51,050 nt of DNA. It comes from CAZMCH01 sp964564735. GTDB lineage: Bacteria; Poribacteria; DTPJ01. A program made the translations under genes and the position numbers. The DNA lies in assembly GCA_964564735.1 (NCBI GenBank), contig CAZMCH010000021.1:1-51050 (forward strand), written 5' to 3'. Positions 44,329-51,050 of this stretch are shown in pieces. The notes under the pieces were generated by a model, which worked only from the letters and a program-made list of their open reading frames with translations, did no database searches and was not told the DNA's origin. Positions within the stretch are counted from its first letter, which is position 1, and each line of letters starts with the position of its first letter.

Positions 44329-46248
44329 GTGCCTATTGAGAATAAAAAAAGCAAAATTACAATAAGGGCGATAATCCTATCATTTCTGTTAGTGATACCA
44401 AACTCGTTTATCTCCGTCCAAACGCCGACTGCAACCGCAATGTCGCTGGTCTATCCTGTCATATTCAATCTATTAGTTTTATTAGCAATAAATATCTTTC
44501 TGAAACGCTTTTTACCGAAACACGCCTTTACACAAGCTGAGTTGCTGACTGTTTATGTTGTCCTTAGCTTAACAACAATCGTATCGGGTCTTGATATGGT
44601 TCAAGTGCTTGTGCCATTGCTTGGCTATCCGTTCTATTATGCAACGCCTGAAAACGAATGGCAGTCGCTATTCTGGCAATACCTTCCTAGATGGCTGACT
44701 GTTGATAATATAAAATTGCTTGATGGATATTATAAAGGTGAAACGACATTTCATACAATTGAGCATATAAAAGCTTGGTTGCAACCGATTATCTGGTGGA
44801 GTGCATTCTTCTTTATGATGTTAATGGTCATGCTACTTTCTAATGTGCTTATAAGACGCCAATGGGCGGAAACAGAGAAATTAAGCTATCCAATAATACA
44901 ACTGCCCTTACGAATGACCGAAGATGGTGGATCAGCAAGATTTTATAAGAATAGAATGTTATGGATAGGATTTGGCATCTCTGCAGGAATCGATCTAATA
45001 AATGGATTACATTATCTTTATCCTGCGATTCCACTTATACCGACACGTTCAGTTGAGCTAGGTCAATATTTCACAGAAAAGCCTTGGAGTTCTATGGGCT
45101 GGACTCCTATATGCTTTTTCCCGTTTATAATTGGTATTGCTACTTTTATGCCTCTTAATCTCTCTTTTTCCTGCTGGTTCTTTTATCTGCTATGGAAAGT
45201 TCAAATAATAACTGCAGATGCGGTTGGGCTTGGAAAAATACCCGAATTTCCATATATTTATTATAAATCGCAAGCCTCAGGGGCATATATTGCAGTTGGA
45301 TTATTTGCCCTTTGGACATTAAGGGATCATCTTGTCAAAGTCTTTAAGACAGCCTTTTGGAGTTCAGAACGCCGAAAATCACAAAATCTTGATGACTCTG
45401 GAGAACCAATACGCTATAGAACAGCTATCTTTGGTATTATTCTTTGTATGTTTGGAATACTAGCCTTTTCTTTGCGTGCAGGAATGTCGCTATGGATATT
45501 TCCAATCTTTTTTGGTATATATTTCACGATCTCGCTTTCAATTGCACGTATAAGGGCGGAACTTGGTCCCCCTGTAAATGAGCTTTATCGTATTGGTCCT
45601 GATATGATAATGGTTCAGGCATTGGGAACACGTATTTTAGGGGCGCAAAATTTGACGGTTTTCTCGCTATTTTGGTCATTCAACAGAAGCAATCGCTGTC
45701 ATGCAATGCCCCATCAATTAGAAGGCTTTAAGCTTGCTGAACAGGCTCAGATGGATAATAAACGTCTTGTTAAGGTGATGATTGTTGCAGCTGCAATCGC
45801 TATGCCTGTTGCTATGTGGTGCTATCTATATACGCATTATAATTATGGAGATGTTATGTGGAGTGCGGGATATGAGGCATATAGCAGGCTTCAAAGCTGG
45901 ATATATTATCAACCTAGTGCAGAGAGCAAGTCAACAATCCTTATGGGTGTAGGCTTTGTTGTTGTTATAGTTCTATCTTTTTTACATACAAGGTTTGTCT
46001 GGTGGAATCTGCATCCAGTAGCATATCCATTATCAAGTAGCCTAAATTGGAGTATGAGTTGGATGTGGTCAAGCATCTTTGTTAGCTGGCTTATAAAATC
46101 GCTTATACTTAGGCATGGTGGGATACATTCTTATAGAAAATCCGTTCCATTTTTTATGGGGTTGATACTCGGTGATTATTTGGTTGGTGGATTCTGGAAC
46201 GTTCTGGGGGTCCTGTTAAAGATACCAACTTATACTTTCTGGCATTAA
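44329..46248 (+). CDS. DUF6785/DUF6784-type polytopic membrane protein
   Basis: A 639-residue protein with about 14 hydrophobic segments. Motifs shared with its paralog at 47895: PENEWQSLFWQYLPRW, KLSYPIIQLPL, FTEKPW, MPLNLSFSCWFF and RAELGPP. These mark the DUF6785/6784 families, found in Poribacteria-, Lentisphaerae- and Armatimonadota-like genomes and of unknown function. The layout suggests a transporter (inferred). It starts with GTG 44329 behind AAGAGGT, 11 bases after the toxin gene. Confidence 0.75.
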   Translation: MPIENKKSKITIRAIILSFLLVIPNSFISVQTPTATAMSLVYPVIFNLLVLLAINIFLKRFLPKHAFTQAELLTVYVVLSLTTIVSGLDMVQVLVPLLGYPFYYATPENEWQSLFWQYLPRWLTVDNIKLLDGYYKGETTFHTIEHIKAWLQPIIWWSAFFFMMLMVMLLSNVLIRRQWAETEKLSYPIIQLPLRMTEDGGSARFYKNRMLWIGFGISAGIDLINGLHYLYPAIPLIPTRSVELGQYFTEKPWSSMGWTPICFFPFIIGIATFMPLNLSFSCWFFYLLWKVQIITADAVGLGKIPEFPYIYYKSQASGAYIAVGLFALWTLRDHLVKVFKTAFWSSERRKSQNLDDSGEPIRYRTAIFGIILCMFGILAFSLRAGMSLWIFPIFFGIYFTISLSIARIRAELGPPVNELYRIGPDMIMVQALGTRILGAQNLTVFSLFWSFNRSNRCHAMPHQLEGFKLAEQAQMDNKRLVKVMIVAAAIAMPVAMWCYLYTHYNYGDVMWSAGYEAYSRLQSWIYYQPSAESKSTILMGVGFVVVIVLSFLHTRFVWWNLHPVAYPLSSSLNWSMSWMWSSIFVSWLIKSLILRHGGIHSYRKSVPFFMGLILGDYLVGGFWNVLGVLLKIPTYTFWH

Positions 46249-46350
46249 TATTTCATAACAAATAGAACGCTATTAATAGAATTTATAATATTAGCAAAGC
46301 TAAGAAATTGTATAGATAGAAGCATTATACTTGACTTTATACATTTTTCG

Positions 46351-46379
46351 TTGACAGTAAAGCTTCTTGGTGATATAGT
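46351..46379 (+). promoter_or_regulatory. Promoter of the 230-residue protein gene
   Basis: TTGACA (46351-46356) and TATAGT (46374-46379) with a 17-base spacer. Confidence 0.6.
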
Positions 46380-46432
46380 TATTTTTGGTTATATTAGATG
46401 AATACAAATGGATTTATGGAAGGTGAGTCTTC

Positions 46433-47125
46433 GTGAACAAAGATATAGGAGATATATTAAAAAATTGGGATTATAACCCTAAGTCAGATTTTATCAGAAT
46501 AATAATCGGCGATGACAATAAGGAAAAAATACAAGTAAGGGTAAGTCTTGGGATACTTCAAATGGAGGCAGATGGCAGACCTGACGGAAAAAGACCAAAT
46601 GGAGAGGAATCGCTTTTGGACTATTATGAAAAACAAATTGCCAATTCCAAAAAGTCTGATGGCGAAAATAACGGATTTTCTCTAACAGAACAGGACTTAA
46701 AAGACCTAGATGTTGAAATAATGCAATATTATAATCGTCGTGTGTGTTTTTTTGCCATAAATGACTATATAAGAGCAAAAAGAGATGCAGAACATAATCT
46801 TTGTCTAATGGATATTATCAAAAAATACTGCGATGATAAAGATTATGTTGAAAACCATGAACAGTATAGACCTTTTGTAATAATGGAAAGAACCAGAGCT
46901 GCAGGTCTGGAATCGTTGAAAAATAAAGATTATGCTATTGCTATGGACTTCATTAATGACGCAATAGAAAAAATCCATGTTTTTTATGGAGAACGTGGTT
47001 ATAATGAAGAAAACGTAGAAAGAAGGCATGAGTTGATACTTTTGAAGAAATGGAGGGAAAAAATTCATCAAGATTGGGAAGGCGGGGTTGCTGATATTGA
47101 TGAGGATAATTATAATATTCAGTAG
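46433..47125 (+). CDS. Conserved protein of unknown function with UVR-like C-terminal motif
   Basis: A 230-residue soluble protein. The stretch VRVSLGILQMEADGRPDGKRP (about 36-56) and the C-terminal helices KDYAIAMDFINDAIEKIHVFY and LILLKKWREKIHQDW resemble proteins annotated in planctomycete-like genomes with a UvrB/UvrC-type helical hairpin. No enzymatic motif is visible. GTG 46433 follows AAGGTGAG. The PilP-like gene starts 35 bases downstream and may be cotranscribed. Confidence 0.6.
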   Translation: MNKDIGDILKNWDYNPKSDFIRIIIGDDNKEKIQVRVSLGILQMEADGRPDGKRPNGEESLLDYYEKQIANSKKSDGENNGFSLTEQDLKDLDVEIMQYYNRRVCFFAINDYIRAKRDAEHNLCLMDIIKKYCDDKDYVENHEQYRPFVIMERTRAAGLESLKNKDYAIAMDFINDAIEKIHVFYGERGYNEENVERRHELILLKKWREKIHQDWEGGVADIDEDNYNIQ

Positions 47126-47160
47126 ATTTGTCTTCAAAATCTATGATTTGGAAATAGAAA

Positions 47161-47778
47161 ATGAGATTAATTACATTTTTTCTTATTTATTCATTGTTAA
47201 TTATAGGTATTGTATTTATTCCAAATGTAGCCAAAACTCAGATTGATAGCGGAACAGTGAGTATCAGGGATGCTATTGCCATTTTAAGTTCATCATTGGG
47301 CATTAAGATCATTGTTGATGGAAATATTGAGGGGATGGTAGATTTAGATTTATCTGATCAATCACCAAAACAGATAAAAGAAAATCTGGAGCAAAAACTA
47401 AATGAAGCTGGATATTTTTGGGTTGCAGAAGGTGGAATAGTGCATATTACAAAGAATCCAAAAGCAATACAAGGTGCATTTAGAAAACAATTACCTTTGT
47501 CTTATTACATAAGCATAATTTCACAAAAAAATCTTTTTCGCCCATTAGGGATTCCGCCTGTGGAGATAAAATCAGACCTTGTTTTAACAGGGATTTTTGG
47601 TATCGGAGAAGCATCAAAGGCAATTATCGAAGATGTAACAAATAAAAAAAGCTATTATATATCCAGAGGCGAGTCAATCGGGAATTCAAAAGTTATTGAG
47701 ATCACAGAAAATCAGGTCATTCTTGATGGACCCAATGGACGTTCTGTTTTAAAGATTCAGAAACAAAAAGAAAATTAA
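47161..47778 (+). CDS. Secreted STN-domain plus PilP/GspC-like protein
   Basis: A 205-residue exported protein. Residues 1-25 are a signal peptide or anchor. VSIRDAIAILSSSLGIKIIVDGNIEG with DLSDQSPKQIKENLEQKLNEAG (about 33-80) is an STN/secretin-N0-like domain. After a linker, QKNLFRPLG and LVLTGIFGIGEASKAIIEDVTNKKSYYISRGE with NQVILDGPNGRSVLKI form the PilP/GspC homology domain. Proteins of this build link inner-membrane pilus or type II secretion parts to a secretin. No other pilus or secretion gene is nearby. Confidence 0.65.
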   Translation: MRLITFFLIYSLLIIGIVFIPNVAKTQIDSGTVSIRDAIAILSSSLGIKIIVDGNIEGMVDLDLSDQSPKQIKENLEQKLNEAGYFWVAEGGIVHITKNPKAIQGAFRKQLPLSYYISIISQKNLFRPLGIPPVEIKSDLVLTGIFGIGEASKAIIEDVTNKKSYYISRGESIGNSKVIEITENQVILDGPNGRSVLKIQKQKEN

Positions 47779-47831
47779 TGCTTGATGTGTAATTGCAGCA
47801 TATAAAAGAGTAAAGATTCCTATTTAGTCCT

Positions 47832-47869
47832 ATGAGACAAAAAGGCTATAGACTTTTTATGAGTCTCAT
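47832..47869. terminator. Bidirectional hairpin between convergent genes
   Basis: ATGAGAC (47832-47838) pairs with GTCTCAT (47863-47869), and AAAAAG with CTTTTT (47839-47844/47853-47858), with four unpaired bases on one side. It lies between the PilP-like gene and the convergent membrane protein gene, suiting termination from both sides. Confidence 0.55.
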
Positions 47870-47894
47870 TCCAAACTGATAATAGTATAAAAAT

Positions 47895-49820
47895 TTAGTT
47901 CCAGCCTGCACCAGAAGATGGCATATAGACGTTTAAGATTAGGCTTACTATACTCCAAATGCTTCTCATTGTGAAATCACCTAAGACAAGACCTAAAAAG
48001 AAAAACACAGCCTTTCTATGCGTTTTTAATCCTCCATGCTTTAAGATCAATGATTTTATAAACCAGCTTAACATTACAGGAAACCAAAAATATATCATGC
48101 CACCCCAACCACCACCAGAAAGCACATAACCAGATGGATATAAAGGCCACCATATAAATTTAGTGCGTAGGAATTGAAGCAATAAGACAAATGCAAATCC
48201 AACACCCATAAATCCCATCGCCTTGCCGTCTGTTCCCTGTGGATACTGTAACCAAGTTTGCAAAGGATTATATACTTCCCATGCGGCGCCTCCAATCCAG
48301 CCCTGTAATTTTCCCAAAACGCCATAATGATATGTAATCTGAAGATATGCCCAAAAAGAAACAAAAGCGCCTAAACCAACTGCAAGCGTCATGGCATATA
48401 CCAATCTTTTGCTATCTATATTTGCTTGTTCGGCGATTTTCATGGATTCTATCTGGCAAGGCATAGGATGCGCCCTATTACAGCGATTAAGCGGGTAAAG
48501 GAAAGATAATATCGTCAGATTTTCTCCTAGCAAACGATTTGAGCCAAACATCCGAACCATCATACCTCTTGGATTAATATTGATTACTTCATGGTAAGGA
48601 GGTCCTAATTCTGCACGAACTTTAGAAATTGATATGGCAATTATATAATATAAGATAAAAAACACAAAAGTAACCCATATAGACATGCCAGCCAGATAGC
48701 AAAAGATAAATAAAAATATGTAACTCAATATAAAAAGTAGCGTTGCGGATCTATATTTCATAGGCTCTTTGGAGTCATCTATTTGCGAAATTCCGAAAAT
48801 ATGCTTGATGAATGAAATAAGATGTCTTCGTGCAAGCCATATCGCAATAAATCCGATCCCGATCCATCCACCAGAAGCCCTTTCATCAAGATAAAGATTA
48901 TTTAAGCCAATCATGCTTGTAATAACCCTTTCCACTCTGGTTAACCAGAAGAAAAACCAACATGAAAAAGAAAGGTTCAAAGGCATAAAGTATGTTAAGC
49001 CGACAATACCAAGATTAAAATACATAGTCGTATATCCAATTGCATTCCAAGGCTTTTCGGTGAAAAATTGGTCAATCTGATATGTATATGGTATCTGTGG
49101 AATCGCAGGTATAAGGTCATGGAAGCCGTTTAGTATTCTGATAGAAGCAGAGACAGCAAGCCCAATCCACATCAGTTTTGAATTAAAGAAGTCCCGTCTT
49201 TTACCCATCGCCAAAGGCAATTGTATTATAGGATAGCTCAATTTCTCGTTTTCTATCCACTGCTTTCTGACAACAGAGACAACACAAAGCAAAGAGAAAT
49301 AGGCGAAAAATATAAATGATGACCATGTAATAACAGGAATTATCCATGCTTTTAGATTTTCAATAGTATGTATTGTTGAAGCACCGTTAAAATAACCTTT
49401 AAGGATGTCAATATTTGAAACGACAAACCAAGATGGTATATATCGCCAGAATAGATTTTGCCATTCATTTTCAGGAGAGGCAAACCAAAATGGATGTGTC
49501 AATGTTGCCAAAAGCGGAGTCATGGTTGTATGACCAGATATGGTTGAAACCATAGTAACCATAATGTAAACAACAAGCAATTCTTGAGTAGAAAATGCAA
49601 GCCTATTTGAGATTTTGCCTAACAAGAAACTAAAAATAATCAATATCAAAAGTGAGAAAACTGCATTTGAGAAGGGATTTATTAATGTAAATAAGCAATA
49701 CCATTGCTCGCTTGCAATTGCGACCCAATAGGAATTTATTATAACAAGCAAAAGACCGATTATTATAGCTCTTAGAGATACATTTCTTATATTCTGCTTA
49801 TCGCTTCCTTTATCAATCAT
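47895..49820 (-). CDS. DUF6785/DUF6784-type polytopic membrane protein, paralog
   Basis: A 641-residue paralog of the 44329 protein sharing ASPENEWQNLFWRYIPSW, NEKLSYPIIQLPL, FTEKPWNAIGY, MPLNLSFSCWFFFW and VRAELGPP, with the same pattern of about 14 membrane segments. Function unknown; transport is a guess from topology. The longest frame starts at 49877, but AGGGAGT lies eight bases before ATG 49820, which also gives nearly the same length as the paralog. It is divergent from the epimerase gene and convergent with the PilP-like gene. Confidence 0.75.
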   Translation of the reverse strand: MIDKGSDKQNIRNVSLRAIIIGLLLVIINSYWVAIASEQWYCLFTLINPFSNAVFSLLILIIFSFLLGKISNRLAFSTQELLVVYIMVTMVSTISGHTTMTPLLATLTHPFWFASPENEWQNLFWRYIPSWFVVSNIDILKGYFNGASTIHTIENLKAWIIPVITWSSFIFFAYFSLLCVVSVVRKQWIENEKLSYPIIQLPLAMGKRRDFFNSKLMWIGLAVSASIRILNGFHDLIPAIPQIPYTYQIDQFFTEKPWNAIGYTTMYFNLGIVGLTYFMPLNLSFSCWFFFWLTRVERVITSMIGLNNLYLDERASGGWIGIGFIAIWLARRHLISFIKHIFGISQIDDSKEPMKYRSATLLFILSYIFLFIFCYLAGMSIWVTFVFFILYYIIAISISKVRAELGPPYHEVININPRGMMVRMFGSNRLLGENLTILSFLYPLNRCNRAHPMPCQIESMKIAEQANIDSKRLVYAMTLAVGLGAFVSFWAYLQITYHYGVLGKLQGWIGGAAWEVYNPLQTWLQYPQGTDGKAMGFMGVGFAFVLLLQFLRTKFIWWPLYPSGYVLSGGGWGGMIYFWFPVMLSWFIKSLILKHGGLKTHRKAVFFFLGLVLGDFTMRSIWSIVSLILNVYMPSSGAGWN

Positions 49821-49880
49821 TACATTGGACTCCCTGTTTGATTTAGTTATTGATATTCTGGTTATATAGTTTAACATGTA

Positions 49881-49903
49881 ATATGGTTATATTTCAACCA
49901 TAT
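49881..49903. promoter_or_regulatory. Inverted repeat in divergent intergenic region
   Basis: ATATGGTT (49881-49888) and AACCATAT (49896-49903) form a perfect 8-base inverted repeat with a 7-base spacer, between the divergent membrane protein and epimerase genes. It could be an operator. Confidence 0.35.
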
Positions 49904-49931
49904 ATAGCAAAAACTCGACTCTTTTATTTGC

Positions 49932-49960
49932 TTGATTTAATAGGTCTTACTATATATAAT
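49932..49960 (+). promoter_or_regulatory. Promoter of the epimerase gene
   Basis: TTGATT (49932-49937) and TATAAT (49955-49960) with a 17-base spacer, leaving a leader of about 100 bases before ATG 50066. Confidence 0.6.
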
Positions 49961-50065
49961 GTGCTGAGATTGTTATTCAATAGGTTTCAATGCAGAAAGA
50001 AAATGAAAAACAACAAATAAACATTGATCTTTGACAATAACTTTCATCAGAAGGAGATAAATAAA

Positions 50066-50974
50066 ATGAAAGTGCTGGTAACAGGTGGAGCGGGATTATG
50101 TGGCAGAGATATTGCCCCTTTATTTGCAAAACATTATAATTATGAGATCATAACTACTGATATAAGAAAACCTGATAATGACTTTCCCTATCTACCCTGT
50201 GATATTAGAAATATTAATGAAGTTGATCAGATAATAAAAGCTAGTGGCGTTGATGCAATCATTCATCTTGGGACACTTCAGCCCGGTCTGGGTCCAGCAG
50301 ATATGTCAATCGATATAAATGTTAAAGGCGTTTGTAATATTCTTGAATCCGCAAAAAATAATGGAGTCAAAAGAGTTGTCTTTACATCAAGCGTCTGGGC
50401 AGGCTCAAGAGGACCTAATGCAGAATATCAGCCAATAGACGAGGAAATAAAGCCAACCTATGAAGATATGTATGATATAACAAAACACATGGGCGAGGAG
50501 TTATGTGCCTATTATCATAAAATGTTTGGTTTGAATGCAATAGCTTTTCGATTCTGTGGGTATGACCCAATAGAAGGATTTGATGATAATGGTGATATAT
50601 TGTGGGAAAAAATAGATATACTCAAGCTTGTGGGGCGTTATTGCGGGATTGGTCCTTCGTATAAACTCACAAACGCATGGGATTTGACTCAGGCTTTCAA
50701 AATGGCGATTGAAAATGATAAATACACGCATGGTCTTTATCTTATAGGCGTAGGTATGCCCTTTGTAAGCGAAGAAGCAGAAGCTTTGAGAAATAATCCT
50801 ATCACAATTTATGAAAAGTATTATCCCGGTATTTCTGATTTTTTTAAGAAGATAGGATTTAATGTCCCTAATATATCATTCTGGTATAATACAAAAAAAG
50901 CAAAAGAACAACTTGGTTTTTCGCCAAAATTTACTTTGCAGGATATAATGTGCCAATATTATGAAAATCAATAA
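50066..50974 (+). CDS. NAD-dependent epimerase/dehydratase (extended SDR)
   Basis: A 302-residue extended short-chain dehydrogenase. VTGGAGLCGRDIAP (5-18) is the NAD-binding loop of TGxxGxxG type. CDIRNINEV and IIHLGTLQPG bind the adenine and nicotinamide ends. FTSSVWAG supplies the catalytic serine, and a YxxxK-like YDITKHMGEELC follows. By family it acts on a nucleotide sugar or related sugar acid. The longer frame from 50024 is dropped because AAGGAG sits nine bases before ATG 50066. Confidence 0.87.
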   Translation: MKVLVTGGAGLCGRDIAPLFAKHYNYEIITTDIRKPDNDFPYLPCDIRNINEVDQIIKASGVDAIIHLGTLQPGLGPADMSIDINVKGVCNILESAKNNGVKRVVFTSSVWAGSRGPNAEYQPIDEEIKPTYEDMYDITKHMGEELCAYYHKMFGLNAIAFRFCGYDPIEGFDDNGDILWEKIDILKLVGRYCGIGPSYKLTNAWDLTQAFKMAIENDKYTHGLYLIGVGMPFVSEEAEALRNNPITIYEKYYPGISDFFKKIGFNVPNISFWYNTKKAKEQLGFSPKFTLQDIMCQYYENQ

Positions 50975-51050
50975 TCAGAATTATAATCTTTATTGATTGT
51001 ATAGTATATAGACATTAACACAAAAGACTATTATAACAAATAGTCAAAAA

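Overview
This is an AT-rich bacterial chromosomal window with about 38 protein genes. No rRNA or tRNA gene and no CRISPR array was recognised. A Gram-negative-type envelope is suggested by a TPR lipoprotein of BamD/YfiO style and a PilP/GspC-like secreted protein. The mix of Gfo/Idh/MocA oxidoreductases, TIM-barrel sugar epimerases, a UROD-family protein, multi-domain acetyl-xylan-esterase-like hydrolases, type I phosphodiesterase and paired DUF6785-type membrane proteins is what uncultured Poribacteria-, Armatimonadota- or Planctomycetes-like genomes carry. The phylum cannot be fixed from the sequence alone. Several enzymes are of archaeal type (Drg/TGS GTPase, LYS9-like aspartate-semialdehyde dehydrogenase, FbaB-type aldolase, HxlB-like isomerase).

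Layout. 1-3.2 kb (minus): a partial esterase cut by the window edge, aspartate-semialdehyde dehydrogenase and a TGS GTPase. 3.2-4.1 kb: an IS4-type transposase remnant, then a 60-residue zinc-ribbon gene under a consensus promoter. 4.2-7.2 kb: a sugar cluster (oxidoreductase, BadF-type kinase, ferredoxin-tailed aldo/keto reductase). 7.2-7.8 kb: decayed pieces of a radical-SAM gene and a histidine kinase. 7.9-9.7 kb: macro-domain protein and YhiN-type flavoprotein. 9.7-11.4 kb (minus): two sugar isomerase/epimerase TIM barrels. 11.5-13.4 kb: an SGNH-hydrolase remnant, a secreted protein of unknown family with a structured leader, and a small promoter-to-terminator unit. 13.4-20.4 kb: housekeeping genes (leuS, dut, uppP, ftsK) and a cyclic-nucleotide-binding protein. 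20.4-24.2 kb: TPR lipoprotein (minus), a second Gfo/Idh/MocA gene and a UROD-family gene. 24.7-29.0 kb: sulfate activation (sat, a TIR-like gene, a type I phosphodiesterase, cysC). 29.0-36.6 kb: aminotransferase, two-domain esterase, DinG-type helicase, class I aldolase and a lone PotA-like ATPase. 36.7-43.4 kb: membrane spermidine-synthase/TPR fusion, SIS isomerase, PfkB kinase and a second two-domain esterase. 43.5-44.3 kb: toxin-antitoxin pair. 44.3-51 kb: two DUF6785-type membrane proteins around a small unknown protein and a PilP-like protein, then an NAD-dependent epimerase.

Much of the window looks devoted to catabolism of esterified and possibly sulfated carbohydrates: esterases remove acyl groups, oxidoreductases and epimerases rework sugars, PfkB and BadF kinases phosphorylate them, and SIS isomerase and aldolase feed glycolysis. 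The sat/phosphodiesterase/cysC cluster makes or turns over activated sulfate. Transcription signals are classic: many sigma70-like boxes with 17-18 base spacers and TATAAT -10 elements, strong Shine-Dalgarno sites, and several TTG or GTG starts. Start sites were moved from the longest open frame wherever a Shine-Dalgarno site, terminator or promoter decided the matter.

The oddest features are a phosphodiesterase-type C-terminal tail carried by CysC instead of by the neighbouring phosphodiesterase, a TIR-like gene inside the sulfate-activation cluster, the loss of the nucleophile serine in the second hydrolase domain of two esterase paralogs, a small transcription unit before leuS, and a leader with two perfect palindromes before a secreted protein of unknown family.
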